DNA from: an uncultured Collinsella sp.
GTDB taxonomy: Bacteria; Actinomycetota; Coriobacteriia; Coriobacteriales; Coriobacteriaceae
Direction: 5' to 3'
DNA length: 22,676 nucleotides
Assembly: GCA_900544725.1 (NCBI GenBank)
Contig: UQWK01000032.1
Location: forward strand, 1-22,676
The notes below the pieces were generated by a model. The model was not told the DNA's origin. It ran no database searches and saw nothing but the letters and a program-made list of their open reading frames with translations. Shown piece after piece: positions 1 to 8,510 of the stretch. The first letter of the stretch is position 1, and each line of letters opens with the position of its first letter. Both the position numbers and the translations under genes were made by a program.

Positions 1-98
1 AATTGGACATTTTGGCCATCGAACGGCACTACCGCCACGGGGCACCTTCTCGTAAAATTGGATTATTTCCTCCGATGTTTGCGGGATGGGAGCCAAAG

Positions 99-3000
99 AT
101 GCTTGATCGCCGTTCGTTACTTGTTGCCGGAGCGTCCTCGCTGGCGAGCATTATGTTGCCGCGCGTGCCGGGAAGCGCAAACGCCTTCATATTGCCGTTC
201 GCGCCCACCGCAGCCTATGCCGACGAAAAAGATCCCTTCAGGGTGCTCGTTCTCTCGCGCACCATGTTTGGTGTGGTCGTGGTCGACGTCGCCAATAAGA
301 ATACGCCCATCGCAGGTGCCCAGGTCACGCTCGCATCGCGCTATGCCGCAGACAAGCAGCTCACCGCCACGACCGATGACGAGGGCACGGCCATCTTTGA
401 GGTCGCGCCGCTTTCGGAAGGCTACGTGGACGAGGCAACGCTCCTTGACGCGTACGACTTTAACGGCGGCATCTCCATTAGCATGGCGGGCTACCGTGAT
501 GTCGAGATTCCCCTCGCGCGTATCCAGGGCGGCACCGCCATAACCGCGCCCACACGTCCGCTCTCCGACGGCGAGCCGTACTTCCGCCAGCTCACGTTCG
601 ACGAATGGGACATCCAGTACGCCGACGCCACGTTTATGGCAATGCCAGCGGACGAAGCAGCAAACGACCAACCCGACACGCACGCCTTTACCGTTCAGGC
701 ACATCTGCCACAGGGCGGGCAGGCAACATTGCATATCAATAAAGTGATGCCCGCTGCGGGCAGCTCACCCGAAACCGTCACGCAGATTGGCCAAGTCAAG
801 GCCAGCGCATCGGGCGCGGATAATCTGGCGACGTTCACGCTCGAAGACAAGTTCCTCGATGCAGCGTCGAGCCTTCTGGAAGAAGGATGCAAGTTACGCT
901 TTGTCCTCGACTACCAGGGCAAGACCTATACACTCTCCTCCCCCATGGCCGTTGTCACTGCGCCGGCCGCAAAGGCGGAATCGGGCTCGACCACTATCGT
1001 CCCCACTACCATGGACCAAGAGATCACTCCGTTTGATTTCCCCGCGGCGTTTCCCGGCATCGGCGGCAATAAGTTCACGTGCTGGATGCCCACATTTCCA
1101 ATCCTCTTCGATTTCTCGTTTGCTGGATACGTGCTGTTTGGCGGAGGATACAAACCAGCCAGCTATATGAACGATTCGGGCAACCCTGATCCGGAATACT
1201 GGAAGAAATCGCCGCGCGAGTCGGGCGCCAAGCAGGCAAACCGCTACCTCGACGAGATGGAGGGGAAGTGGAATCAGTACAAGAGTATGAGTGCCGGTTC
1301 GGGTACCGATCCAAGAAACACCAAGCTCCTTCGCCACCATTGCACGCTGCTGTTCACGATGGATATCGCCACACAGCTGTACGGCTCGCTCGCCTACGAT
1401 TGGGTGGGCAAAACCTGGGGTAACAACAACGACCCCGCATACGGCAATATTAAGGCCCTCTTCCAGGTAAGAACCGACCTCAATTGGACCGAGCAGTTTA
1501 CCCTAGGACCGGTGCCGTTTTTCCTAAACGTCAACCCCTGGGTGCTGGCGAAGCTGGCGCTCGCCGTGGGTGCCCACACGCGCGGCAGCGGCGCGGCGTT
1601 TTTTAAAAACATTTCGCTCGACTATTCCAACACGTCGGGCTCATTCACCATCCAGATCGGGCTTGCCGTCACCTTTGGCGCCGGCGTTGCAGGCGTCGCT
1701 TCGTCTGCCGTGCGCGGCGCCGCATCCCTCACGCTGTTCATTGGGTACGAGAAGGCAGATGGACACCAGCTTCCGCGGCTGCGCGTAGGTGCAGACGTCG
1801 ATGTCGATGTGATACTCCAGTTCGTCATGTTCAAGTGGACCACCAAGGCTTGGTCGGGGTCGTGGCCCACACTCCTCGATTCGTGGAATATGTCGGTGAA
1901 CAATGGCAACCAGTATGTGCTCCAGCGCTCTGAGCTCGCATTGGGTGGAGATACGCCTTACACGTTGGATGCCCGCTTCGGCACGCCCAGCAACATCGAG
2001 GCGGGCGGCGTGCCGCAATTTATCGCATCGGCCACCATCGTCACCAACGCCGAGCTGCTCGCACGCGCCGAGGTTAAGGCCGCTGTCGTAAACGCCGCGC
2101 CTGTCGCACGCGATTGGGAGCAAGCGGTCACGCGCATTGAACTCGAGGCGGATGCAGAAAGCGACGACACGGGGCAGATCGAGCATTTCGTCCACGCACT
2201 GATAGAGAACGGCGAAAACGCCGCGTCGATGTATAAGTACACCTATATCGGGCAGGCGAAGGACGCCGCTGCGGACCCCAACGCCAATTCTGCTGGTGTA
2301 TCGGAGGACGAGCGTGGCGGCATCAAGCCCTCGAGCGACAACGTGCTGTTTGCTGGCGTGCTCAGCGAAGCCCACATGAAGCTAACGGTGATTGCCGGCG
2401 TGGAGTGCTTGTTCCGTATCGCCTCGGTGCGCTACGGCGAGAATGGTCGCTCGCGCCTGGTGGTGCACACAAAGGCAAACGGCACGTGGTCCGCTCCCAC
2501 GCCCGTGGACTTTCCCCTTGGGTTTGGCGAGGGCGACGTGGAGCGCGACGGCATATACGATTACGACTTCGACGTGGTGGAATATACGGACGGAAGAGGA
2601 AACCAGGACGCCTACGTGCTGCTGGTCTCGGGCGAGCGCCCCACCGGTGACAACACCCTTTTCGATACGGCGAGCACATCCGGCATACTGTCCGTTGTGC
2701 GCCTGCGCATAAGCAACGACGGAGTTCGCGTGATATCGCATACGTCATGGCGCAGCATCTCGCGCGGCCGCCTTCAGGAGGATGGCTACCATTGCCTGCA
2801 GTGCCCACGCATCACGGTGGGCAAGACGCTAGTCGACGGGCGCCTGTCGGGCGCCTACCTCCACCGCCGCGGAGTCACCGCAGAAAAGGCACTCGGCAGC
2901 GAGGCCGAGGTTGCGCTGGAGTGCTTTACCCTGTGGTCGGACGTTTCGGGCGACAGTCTCACGTTTCGTCAGGTCCTCCGCTTTCCGCAGGCACCGTCGA

Positions 3001-4466
3001 GCATCGAGCTGGGCACGCCCGAGAATATCAACGGCAAAATGGTGGTGCCCGTTGCATACGAGACTGCAGACGGTTGCGGCTGCGCATCGTACGCCGTGAT
3101 CGGCCAGTCCATTGCGGGCTGGGGCGTTATGTCGCCAGATGCGGCAGTACCCCACGCGGTGCCGTGGCCGCAACACACGGGCTTTTTGGCTACCGTCAAC
3201 GAGCAGCTGCAGCATATTACTTGGGCACGAGGCGCATCGGCATTTGCAACGCAGCCCGTGGGCGCCGCGGGCTGTGGCCCGGCATCGTTTAGCGTAAGCA
3301 ACAACGGCAGGTGCGTGCTCTATGTAGAGAACACCGATGGCAAGGTGGGGCAAACCTACGACGAAGAAGGCAACCCAGTAGCAGTGATGGGCAAGCACTT
3401 CCGCATCTTCGCCAGCACCTTGGCAGGTGATCTGTTTACGGAGCCGTTCGTGATGTGCGAGCTGGACCATCCCGTCGATCAGATAACGACATTTTTGACG
3501 TCGGGGGGCATGCTCTCCGCGCTCGCCACGCACATTGTGAGCGCGGAGAAGAGCGAGGCAGAACTACACGGCATCGAAGTGCCCTTGGTGGCGTGTGCCA
3601 CTCCGACGGGCGCAGTCGCTACCTCGGGCGCGGTGGTGCCCGGAGCAGCAGGCGAATCCTTCATGGTCACGGTGCGAAACGACGGCAACACCTTGCTGAC
3701 CGCCGGCACGATCGATCTGTACCGAGAGGGCTCCAGCCAGCCGTTCTCCAGCGCATCCATCGGGTTCGGAGCGAACACACGCATGGCATCGATCTACGAC
3801 CCAGAGCTTGCCGAGGACGCTTCGGCCAACGACATGGCACATGTGAAGTACGCGCTCGAGACGCTGGGCGAGCGCTTCGCTACGCACCCGCTGGCAGCCG
3901 ACAGCGGCAACGCCGTGCTGGCACCGGGTTGCACGGCACAGTTCCGCATGAGCTTTGTCATCCCAGAGAGTTGGGGCGACGAGGTGGGCAAACGCGTAAC
4001 GTTATATGCGAAGGCGCGTAATCTGGTGGCGCTCGATCCCGTAACGCTCGAGGAAATTCGACCGGGCGCAAACTCGGCGCTGGGTGCCGTACTGCACGAG
4101 CTTCATGTGCCCGACGCGGCATGCGAGCGCTCAGAAGTTCAGGTCGGCGTATGCGGCAGCGCGGATACGACAGGACTTCACGACGCCCCGATGACAGCAG
4201 ACGGCGATGGTGGCTCGAGTGGCGGCGGTGCTGACAAGGGCGGCGACTCCGGCGGAAGCAGCTCCGGCAGCGGCAAGGACCACGGCAATAACAAGCGCTC
4301 CGGAAAAGCGGGCGCGCTTGCGGGCACGGGCGATGTCAACGCTCCCCTTACGGCAGCCGCCGCAGCACTCGCCGCGGCAGGCGCCGGCCTCGTCGCCTAC
4401 AGCGCCCGCCGCACGGCGCTCGAAAAAGACACCGCCAATGAGGCCAATTTGGATAAGCCTCGCTAG
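99..4466 (+). CDS. Large exported surface protein with LAGTG-type cell-wall sorting signal
   Basis: The predicted protein has 1455 residues. I chose the ATG at 99 because GGGAG lies 6 bases upstream and a signal peptide follows directly; in-frame starts upstream (TTG at 3, ATG at 75) would bury that signal. The N-terminus MLDRRSLLVAGASSLAS is Tat-like (twin Arg, then a hydrophobic stretch). Residues about 55-140 (VVVVDVANKNTPIAGAQVTL, then DDEGTAIFEV) look like a Cna-B or carboxypeptidase-regulatory Ig-like fold. Residues about 770-1170 have short beta-rich segments suggestive of a propeller-like fold. Residues about 1177-1310 (VTVRNDGNTLLTAGTIDLYR) look CARDB-like. A Gly/Ser linker then leads to LAGTG (residues 1407-1411), an Ala-rich hydrophobic helix and a basic SARR tail, which is the layout of a sortase substrate. 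LAXTG is associated with class E sortases in actinobacteria. I see no catalytic domain; adhesion or glycan binding is only a guess. Confidence 0.85.
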   Translation: MLDRRSLLVAGASSLASIMLPRVPGSANAFILPFAPTAAYADEKDPFRVLVLSRTMFGVVVVDVANKNTPIAGAQVTLASRYAADKQLTATTDDEGTAIFEVAPLSEGYVDEATLLDAYDFNGGISISMAGYRDVEIPLARIQGGTAITAPTRPLSDGEPYFRQLTFDEWDIQYADATFMAMPADEAANDQPDTHAFTVQAHLPQGGQATLHINKVMPAAGSSPETVTQIGQVKASASGADNLATFTLEDKFLDAASSLLEEGCKLRFVLDYQGKTYTLSSPMAVVTAPAAKAESGSTTIVPTTMDQEITPFDFPAAFPGIGGNKFTCWMPTFPILFDFSFAGYVLFGGGYKPASYMNDSGNPDPEYWKKSPRESGAKQANRYLDEMEGKWNQYKSMSAGSGTDPRNTKLLRHHCTLLFTMDIATQLYGSLAYDWVGKTWGNNNDPAYGNIKALFQVRTDLNWTEQFTLGPVPFFLNVNPWVLAKLALAVGAHTRGSGAAFFKNISLDYSNTSGSFTIQIGLAVTFGAGVAGVASSAVRGAASLTLFIGYEKADGHQLPRLRVGADVDVDVILQFVMFKWTTKAWSGSWPTLLDSWNMSVNNGNQYVLQRSELALGGDTPYTLDARFGTPSNIEAGGVPQFIASATIVTNAELLARAEVKAAVVNAAPVARDWEQAVTRIELEADAESDDTGQIEHFVHALIENGENAASMYKYTYIGQAKDAAADPNANSAGVSEDERGGIKPSSDNVLFAGVLSEAHMKLTVIAGVECLFRIASVRYGENGRSRLVVHTKANGTWSAPTPVDFPLGFGEGDVERDGIYDYDFDVVEYTDGRGNQDAYVLLVSGERPTGDNTLFDTASTSGILSVVRLRISNDGVRVISHTSWRSISRGRLQEDGYHCLQCPRITVGKTLVDGRLSGAYLHRRGVTAEKALGSEAEVALECFTLWSDVSGDSLTFRQVLRFPQAPSSIELGTPENINGKMVVPVAYETADGCGCASYAVIGQSIAGWGVMSPDAAVPHAVPWPQHTGFLATVNEQLQHITWARGASAFATQPVGAAGCGPASFSVSNNGRCVLYVENTDGKVGQTYDEEGNPVAVMGKHFRIFASTLAGDLFTEPFVMCELDHPVDQITTFLTSGGMLSALATHIVSAEKSEAELHGIEVPLVACATPTGAVATSGAVVPGAAGESFMVTVRNDGNTLLTAGTIDLYREGSSQPFSSASIGFGANTRMASIYDPELAEDASANDMAHVKYALETLGERFATHPLAADSGNAVLAPGCTAQFRMSFVIPESWGDEVGKRVTLYAKARNLVALDPVTLEEIRPGANSALGAVLHELHVPDAACERSEVQVGVCGSADTTGLHDAPMTADGDGGSSGGGADKGGDSGGSSSGSGKDHGNNKRSGKAGALAGTGDVNAPLTAAAAALAAAGAGLVAYSARRTALEKDTANEANLDKPR

Positions 4467-4515
4467 CTCCTAGTTACTTTCGTGAGAGACGCCGACTCGG
4501 CTCATCGAACATGAA

Positions 4516-4551
4516 AATGGGCTGGTTCTGGATACCCAGATCCGGCCCATT
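4516..4551 (-). terminator. Hairpin between convergent genes
   Basis: A nearly continuous 15-bp stem pairs 4516-4531 with 4536-4551 around a 4-base loop (ATAC), with one T-T mismatch and one G-T pair. Read on the minus strand it is followed by TTTTC, so it probably terminates the membrane-protein operon and may also slow transcription arriving from the surface-protein gene. The plus-strand side lacks a T-tract. Confidence 0.6.
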
Positions 4552-4556
4552 ACGCA

Positions 4557-5141
4557 TTAGATATCGTCAGTGGAGTCGAGTTCTGCCTCAAGCTTGGCGC
4601 GACGCTTTTTCGCCGTGAAGAACGACGCACACAGAGCGGCGAATGTGGCTATGAAAATCGTCGTACCGCAGAACACGCCCGTGGCCAGGTTCGCCAACCA
4701 AAAGACGCTTTCGAGCGGTACGATCTGCGCCTCAGCGATACAGCGCATTGCGGCAATAACAAGCGCGAACGCGGCGCCGCTAAGACCGCTGACAAGCAGG
4801 AAATATCCAACAGGAAGATGCTCGGTTTGCCCAAAACGATTGGTATCGACATAGCCCTTCCGCGTTTGCAGGCCTGCGCAAATCAACATCACGAGAACGA
4901 GCCACAAATACATGGCTGCCTCGAACGGCGTTGCAAAGCCATGCGGCATTTCACTGGCGTCGCTGTGAACCCACGCAACCTGTCGAGCTATAAACTGGTA
5001 GAAAAAGATCATCAACATGCCAAACGAAAGCAGCACGAAACCAATCTTGTAGATCTTCGCGCTCTCAGCCTCCAGGCGCTCATCCTTTGGGCCGGCATAT
5101 TCACGCCACTTTTGCACGAGTTTTAAATCTTCAAATTTCAT
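4557..5141 (-). CDS. Four-helix membrane protein paired with an XRE regulator (DUF6773-like)
   Basis: The predicted protein has 194 residues with four hydrophobic helices: about residues 29-54, 68-96, 110-136 and 147-172. The N-terminus is charged and the C-terminus is basic and acidic (KKRRAKLEAEL), presumably cytoplasmic. AGGAG lies 6 bases before the ATG and overlaps the end of the upstream regulator gene; the gap between the two genes is 9 bases, so they are one operon. Small membrane proteins behind a Cro/C1 repressor are a recurrent pairing in Firmicutes and actinobacteria, and the sequence resembles the DUF6773 group, but I cannot confirm the family. No enzymatic motif is visible. A role in membrane stress or signalling is only a guess from the pairing. 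Confidence 0.8.
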   Translation of the reverse strand: MKFEDLKLVQKWREYAGPKDERLEAESAKIYKIGFVLLSFGMLMIFFYQFIARQVAWVHSDASEMPHGFATPFEAAMYLWLVLVMLICAGLQTRKGYVDTNRFGQTEHLPVGYFLLVSGLSGAAFALVIAAMRCIAEAQIVPLESVFWLANLATGVFCGTTIFIATFAALCASFFTAKKRRAKLEAELDSTDDI

Positions 5142-5150
5142 AGCGAACTC

Positions 5151-5381
5151 CTAAAGAGCGTCAGGGTCGGCGTCGGTTTCGTCTTCCCAAAACAAGTCGT
5201 TCAACGTAACGCGTAGCGCTTTACAGATTGCCACGCACAAATTGAGCGTGGGGTTGTAGCCGCCCGCCTCGATCAGGCCGATGGTCTGGCGCGTAACGCC
5301 CACGGCCTCGGCCAAGTCAGCTTGCGAAAGGCCAACCGCCGCGCGCGCCGCCTTCATGCGTAGGTTCTTTTTGCCCGGCAT
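5151..5381 (-). CDS. Small XRE/Cro-C1 family transcriptional regulator
   Basis: The predicted protein has 76 residues and is essentially a single helix-turn-helix domain. The stretch GLSQADLAEAVGVTRQTIG holds the HTH core, followed by IEAGGYNPTLNLCVAICKAL and LNDLFW, as in the YgzD/YozG-type minimal XRE regulators. The ATG at 5381 has GAAAGGA at SD distance. A longer reading frame from 5441 would run through the -10 region of the promoter described here, so I reject that start. The downstream membrane protein is co-transcribed. The gene probably represses its own promoter, where several TGACA half-sites occur. Proteins of this size class usually act as dimers with no ligand domain. Confidence 0.88.
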   Translation of the reverse strand: MPGKKNLRMKAARAAVGLSQADLAEAVGVTRQTIGLIEAGGYNPTLNLCVAICKALRVTLNDLFWEDETDADPDAL

Positions 5382-5429
5382 GGAGTTCCTTTCGTAGTAA
5401 TGGACAGATATCCGTTGCAACATGACAGA

Positions 5430-5458
5430 AATATATTGCATCCATCAGGCAATGTCAA
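5430..5458 (-). promoter_or_regulatory. Sigma-70-type promoter of the XRE/membrane-protein operon
   Basis: On the minus strand TTGACA (5453-5458) is separated by 17 bases from TATATT (5430-5435), which is close to consensus. TGACA half-sites lie in and around it: TGTCATT on the plus strand at 5466-5472 and 5487-5493, 21 bases apart, and TGACA at 5423-5427 in the opposite orientation. These are candidate operators for the regulator. Confidence 0.75.
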
Positions 5459-5555
5459 CTATATATGTCATTATGAAAATCATGTCTGTCATTGCGGCAC
5501 GGCGCACCGCTGTACCCGAAACCGTGCGAGGCACTGGCCCTGCTGATCGAGCACC

Positions 5556-5590
5556 AAAAAGGGCTGGCCCCGATAACTCGGAGCCAGCCC
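5556..5590 (-). terminator. Intrinsic terminator of the lipoprotein gene
   Basis: On the minus strand an 8-bp GC-rich stem (GGGCTGGC at 5561-5568 with GCCAGCCC at 5583-5590) is extended inside by CCGA/TCGG and followed by TTTTTGG. It lies 28 bases past the lipoprotein stop codon. Confidence 0.9.
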
Positions 5591-5618
5591 TGAGTCGCCT
5601 GACATGGGAATCACAGCG

Positions 5619-6635
5619 CTACTTGAGCTTTAGCGCCTCCATCATGGGCACTGCGGCGTCCCAATCGATCTTCCAGCCAATCGACACACGGACGGTTTCA
5701 CCCGTTGCGGGAGCCGTCGCAAACAGCGTATGGCCGTTGTCGGGACCGGTAAAGCGCAGCCACGTTATGCCGTTGTACTCGACCTGGTCGGTTGTTGTCT
5801 CCTTGCCTTCGTAGACCTGCTCTAGGCTTGCAACCTCTTCCTCCGGCGAGCGCGGGAAGATGCTGATGTGCAAGCGTCCTCCAGTCTCGTCGTGGAAGAA
5901 GTCTGCCTTTTCGTGCTCTTCGTTGGACGAATCCAGCGTGTACCCATCGGCGGCCTCGATACTGTACGATGCGCAATCGATGCCGGTCATATTGGCCGCG
6001 TCACCAGAATCGGCCACACCGCCGGCCGCCTTGAACTCCTTGGTCTCGCACCCCGTGGTGTCAAAGTGCATGGCCTCATGATTCTTGGCGGGGGCGTAAG
6101 CATCTACGAACTCGACAGTGATGGGCCCGTAGTACGCCGTCTTGGGCGCCCAGAAATACACGTACTCAACAGTCTCGCCCGGACCGATATCTGGCCTCTC
6201 GGAAAGATCGATGCCCTCGTGAAGCTCATCGGGAGCCTCGCTTGCAACGTAATCGAGCACGGCCGCCTTGCCGGAAGTAAACAACGGGTCGCCTGCCTCA
6301 AGATCGCCCTGGGCAGCATGCACGTTAAAGAAGTCAAACGTCCTGTTCTTTGCATTGTTGTTGGTGATCTTGACGTGCAGGTACAAGCCGTCCTGCAGCT
6401 TAGCGTCGCCGCGATAGAACGTACCGTGAGCCACCGACTCATAGGTAATGCCTGCCACCTCGACCGTCTGCGACTCATAGGCCTCGGCCTTCTTGGACTT
6501 CTCCTGCACAGGTGCGCTCCCGCCCGAGCCACTCGGCGCATTACCGCCGCAGCCGGCAAGTGCACACGCCAACACAGCCGAAAGCGTCACGGTGGGAATT
6601 CCTAACAGTAGCTTCTTCGTCATGGGCTTCATCAT
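5619..6635 (-). CDS. Secreted lipoprotein with DUF5067-like domain
   Basis: The predicted protein has 338 residues. The start at 6635 is supported by AAGGAG 8 bases upstream and by a lipoprotein signal peptide (MMKPMTKKLLLGIPTV) ending in the lipobox LAGC with Cys29, then a Gly/Ser-rich linker. Residues about 50-190 form a beta-sandwich-like module (DGLYLHVKITNNNAKNRTF, then a GPGETVEYVYFW segment), which resembles DUF5067/DUF4352-type immunoglobulin-like domains common in gut actinobacterial and Firmicutes lipoproteins. Residues about 210-338 form a second alpha-beta unit (YSIEAADGYTLDSS to AAVPMMEALKLK) that I do not recognise. The protein probably sits on the outer face of the membrane. 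No transporter genes lie next to it, so it is not obviously a substrate-binding protein. It is a single transcription unit ending at the terminator at 5556-5590. Confidence 0.85.
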   Translation of the reverse strand: MMKPMTKKLLLGIPTVTLSAVLACALAGCGGNAPSGSGGSAPVQEKSKKAEAYESQTVEVAGITYESVAHGTFYRGDAKLQDGLYLHVKITNNNAKNRTFDFFNVHAAQGDLEAGDPLFTSGKAAVLDYVASEAPDELHEGIDLSERPDIGPGETVEYVYFWAPKTAYYGPITVEFVDAYAPAKNHEAMHFDTTGCETKEFKAAGGVADSGDAANMTGIDCASYSIEAADGYTLDSSNEEHEKADFFHDETGGRLHISIFPRSPEEEVASLEQVYEGKETTTDQVEYNGITWLRFTGPDNGHTLFATAPATGETVRVSIGWKIDWDAAVPMMEALKLK

Positions 6636-7049
6636 CCTCACCGCTCCTTTCGGTTCGCAGTTCATCCGTTGCCCGAGTCCCAAGTCGACTCCGTGGCATC
6701 GGCCTCCACTATGAGCGTATGACGAAAAGCAGTGCCGGCGAAGTGACCCGTGGCCCAACTAGCAACCACCCAGCATCCCCTATGGACAAAAAGACTCGTA
6801 TACGCACGCCCTCGGCCCATAAAATGAGACGCCTGTTCCAATGTTCGATTTGAGCCATCCACGCGGCACTTTTCGACAAACGTATCCAGCCGCAAACAAA
6901 ATGAAGCGGGCTCATCCGTCTTCAAACTTACTCGGGCAGAAACGAGTAAGTGGAATTCATCGGTAAGGAGCGTGGGCTCACCCGCATTATTAAGAAGACC
7001 CTCAAGGCGCCCGAGCAGCGCAATGATTTAGATAGGCGTCCACCGCCCG
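6636..7049. other. 414-base intergenic stretch with one hairpin and a doubtful small reading frame
   Basis: This gap separates two minus-strand genes. It contains a perfect 9-bp inverted repeat, ACTTACTCG (6926-6934) with CGAGTAAGT (6943-6951), loop 8 bases. On the minus strand the repeat is followed by TTTGAAG, so it could be a weak terminator for the upstream ATPase gene. A minus-strand reading frame of 87 codons (6925-6662, TTG start) follows the hairpin and ends 26 bases before the lipoprotein start. It lacks a clear ribosome binding site and I recognise no domain, so I do not call it a gene. No convincing promoter was found. Confidence 0.4.
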
Positions 7050-8258
7050 CTATTCGACATCCGACCCCTCCCCCATCAGCCATCGGGCGAGGTCGACCAC
7101 CTTAATCCCCTCATAATCAACAGCCTCGTGCTTTGTTCGCGCAATGACCATCTTGGGATACGCATCACGTATCGCAAGCAGAGGTGCCACTTCGCGCTCA
7201 AAGGTTTCCTGACGCGAAATGTCATCGCTAACTTGGATATACACTCGCTCATCGCGACGAATTGCCACGAAGTCGATTTCCTTCTTATAAAGCACCCCGA
7301 TATAGATTTCCCAACCGCGTCTTAGGAGCTCTAAAGCGACCATATTTTCATATACATGCCCGAAGTCGAGTTTTTTAGTTCCAAGTTTTGCGTATCTGAT
7401 TGCATGATCCGATAAATAGTATTTATCACCCGAAGCGAGGTACTTTTTACCGCCTACGTCATAGCGGCGCACTCGATAGAACGCAAAAGCCTGGCAAAAG
7501 TATCCGAGGTACTGGGCGAGCGTTGCCACGGAAACGCGCGTTCCGGCAGCATCCAGCGCAGCCGCAATCCCACTAACAGAAGATATGTTACCGATATTGT
7601 CCATTAGGAAATCGCATGCACGTTCTAGTTGCACTTTGTTACGAACCCCATGCTTTTCTTCCACATCACGCAAAACCAAGACATCTAGCACGTTCGCAAT
7701 ATATCGATAGCGAGCTCGCTCGCTAGGATACAAATACGAGCCAGGCATTCCGCCCTCTCTCAAATATCGGTCAAGCGCTTCGTCCGGGTTATGAATTCCG
7801 TGATATGTCGAAAACTCAAGCAAGGAGAACGGAAATACTTCGACCTCATATGTCCGCCCGCGAAAAAGCGTCGCCAAGTCACTCGAAAGCAAGAATGCGT
7901 TGGAGCCAGTAACGTAGATATCGTATTTACCCGATGCATGAAGGCTATTGACCGCTTTTTCGAACCCAACGCAGGTTTGCACCTCATCAATCATCACAAT
8001 GTTATCGAGGCCCTCGCAATAGCTTTCCTCAACGTAGCGATGCAATGCTCGATAATCCGTTAGTTCCTCGAATTCGAGGAGATTGAAATTGATGCGGATA
8101 ATATTGGCATCGGGGCCGGCCTCACGAATGCGATCGGCAAGAGCTTCCAGTAGAACAGATTTGCCGCACCTACGAATGCCGGTAATAACCTTGATGTCCG
8201 GCGTTCCCTTAGCGCCAAGAAGCGCTTCCATATATTGAGGACGTTCGATAATCTTCAT
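7050..8258 (-). CDS. AAA-family ATPase with DUF4143 C-terminal domain
   Basis: The predicted protein has 402 residues, the usual length for the AAA_14/DUF4143 family. The Walker A motif is GIRRCGKS (residues 27-34), Walker B is IVMIDEVQ (D91, E92), and the sensor region reads TGSNAFLLSSDLATLFRGR. The characteristic EVFPFSLLEF follows. The C-terminal DUF4143 part has LELLRRGWEIYIG, then KEIDFVA and YIQVSDD, a restriction-endonuclease-like core in which the usual E-x-K is replaced by Q-V, as is common in this family. The ATG at 8258 has GGTGAT just upstream. Members are very common in anaerobes and often patchily distributed; their cellular role is not settled. Codon use looks AT-richer than in the neighbouring topoisomerase genes, which suggests separate acquisition. 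Confidence 0.9.
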   Translation of the reverse strand: MKIIERPQYMEALLGAKGTPDIKVITGIRRCGKSVLLEALADRIREAGPDANIIRINFNLLEFEELTDYRALHRYVEESYCEGLDNIVMIDEVQTCVGFEKAVNSLHASGKYDIYVTGSNAFLLSSDLATLFRGRTYEVEVFPFSLLEFSTYHGIHNPDEALDRYLREGGMPGSYLYPSERARYRYIANVLDVLVLRDVEEKHGVRNKVQLERACDFLMDNIGNISSVSGIAAALDAAGTRVSVATLAQYLGYFCQAFAFYRVRRYDVGGKKYLASGDKYYLSDHAIRYAKLGTKKLDFGHVYENMVALELLRRGWEIYIGVLYKKEIDFVAIRRDERVYIQVSDDISRQETFEREVAPLLAIRDAYPKMVIARTKHEAVDYEGIKVVDLARWLMGEGSDVE

Positions 8259-8510
8259 ATCATCACCGTTCTATTAAATAAAAGCTCTTCTGATTCGTTT
8301 TTGTTTAGTATATATGAGGTTCTACTAAATGGAATCAAATATCTATTGATTTCATTCAGCTATTTTTTCCAATATCGTATTATCAGTCTATATACTCCGA
8401 ACGATTGTTCGATGGATTTCGTGTTAGGTGGAATCGCCCATGGCCTGGGCTATGCTAACTTGACTATCTATATGACTTAAACGCAGCAAAGGAGCACCGA
8501 GAGAGCGAGT
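8259..8510. other. AT-rich divergent intergenic region upstream of parE
   Basis: About 200 bases here are markedly AT-rich against GC-rich surroundings. They must hold the divergent promoters of the ATPase and the topoisomerase operon. An inverted repeat TTAGTA...TACTAA lies near 8305-8328. On the minus strand TTGATT, an 18-base spacer and TATATA form a weak promoter candidate for the ATPase; on the plus strand TTTCCA, 17 bases, TATATA (about 8368-8396) is a weak candidate for parE. Neither is decisive. Confidence 0.35.

Noticed and set aside
6662..6925. Minus-strand reading frame of 87 codons before the lipoprotein gene
   Set aside because: TTG start, no clear SD, no recognisable domain and rather random codon use; conservation data would be needed to call it a gene.
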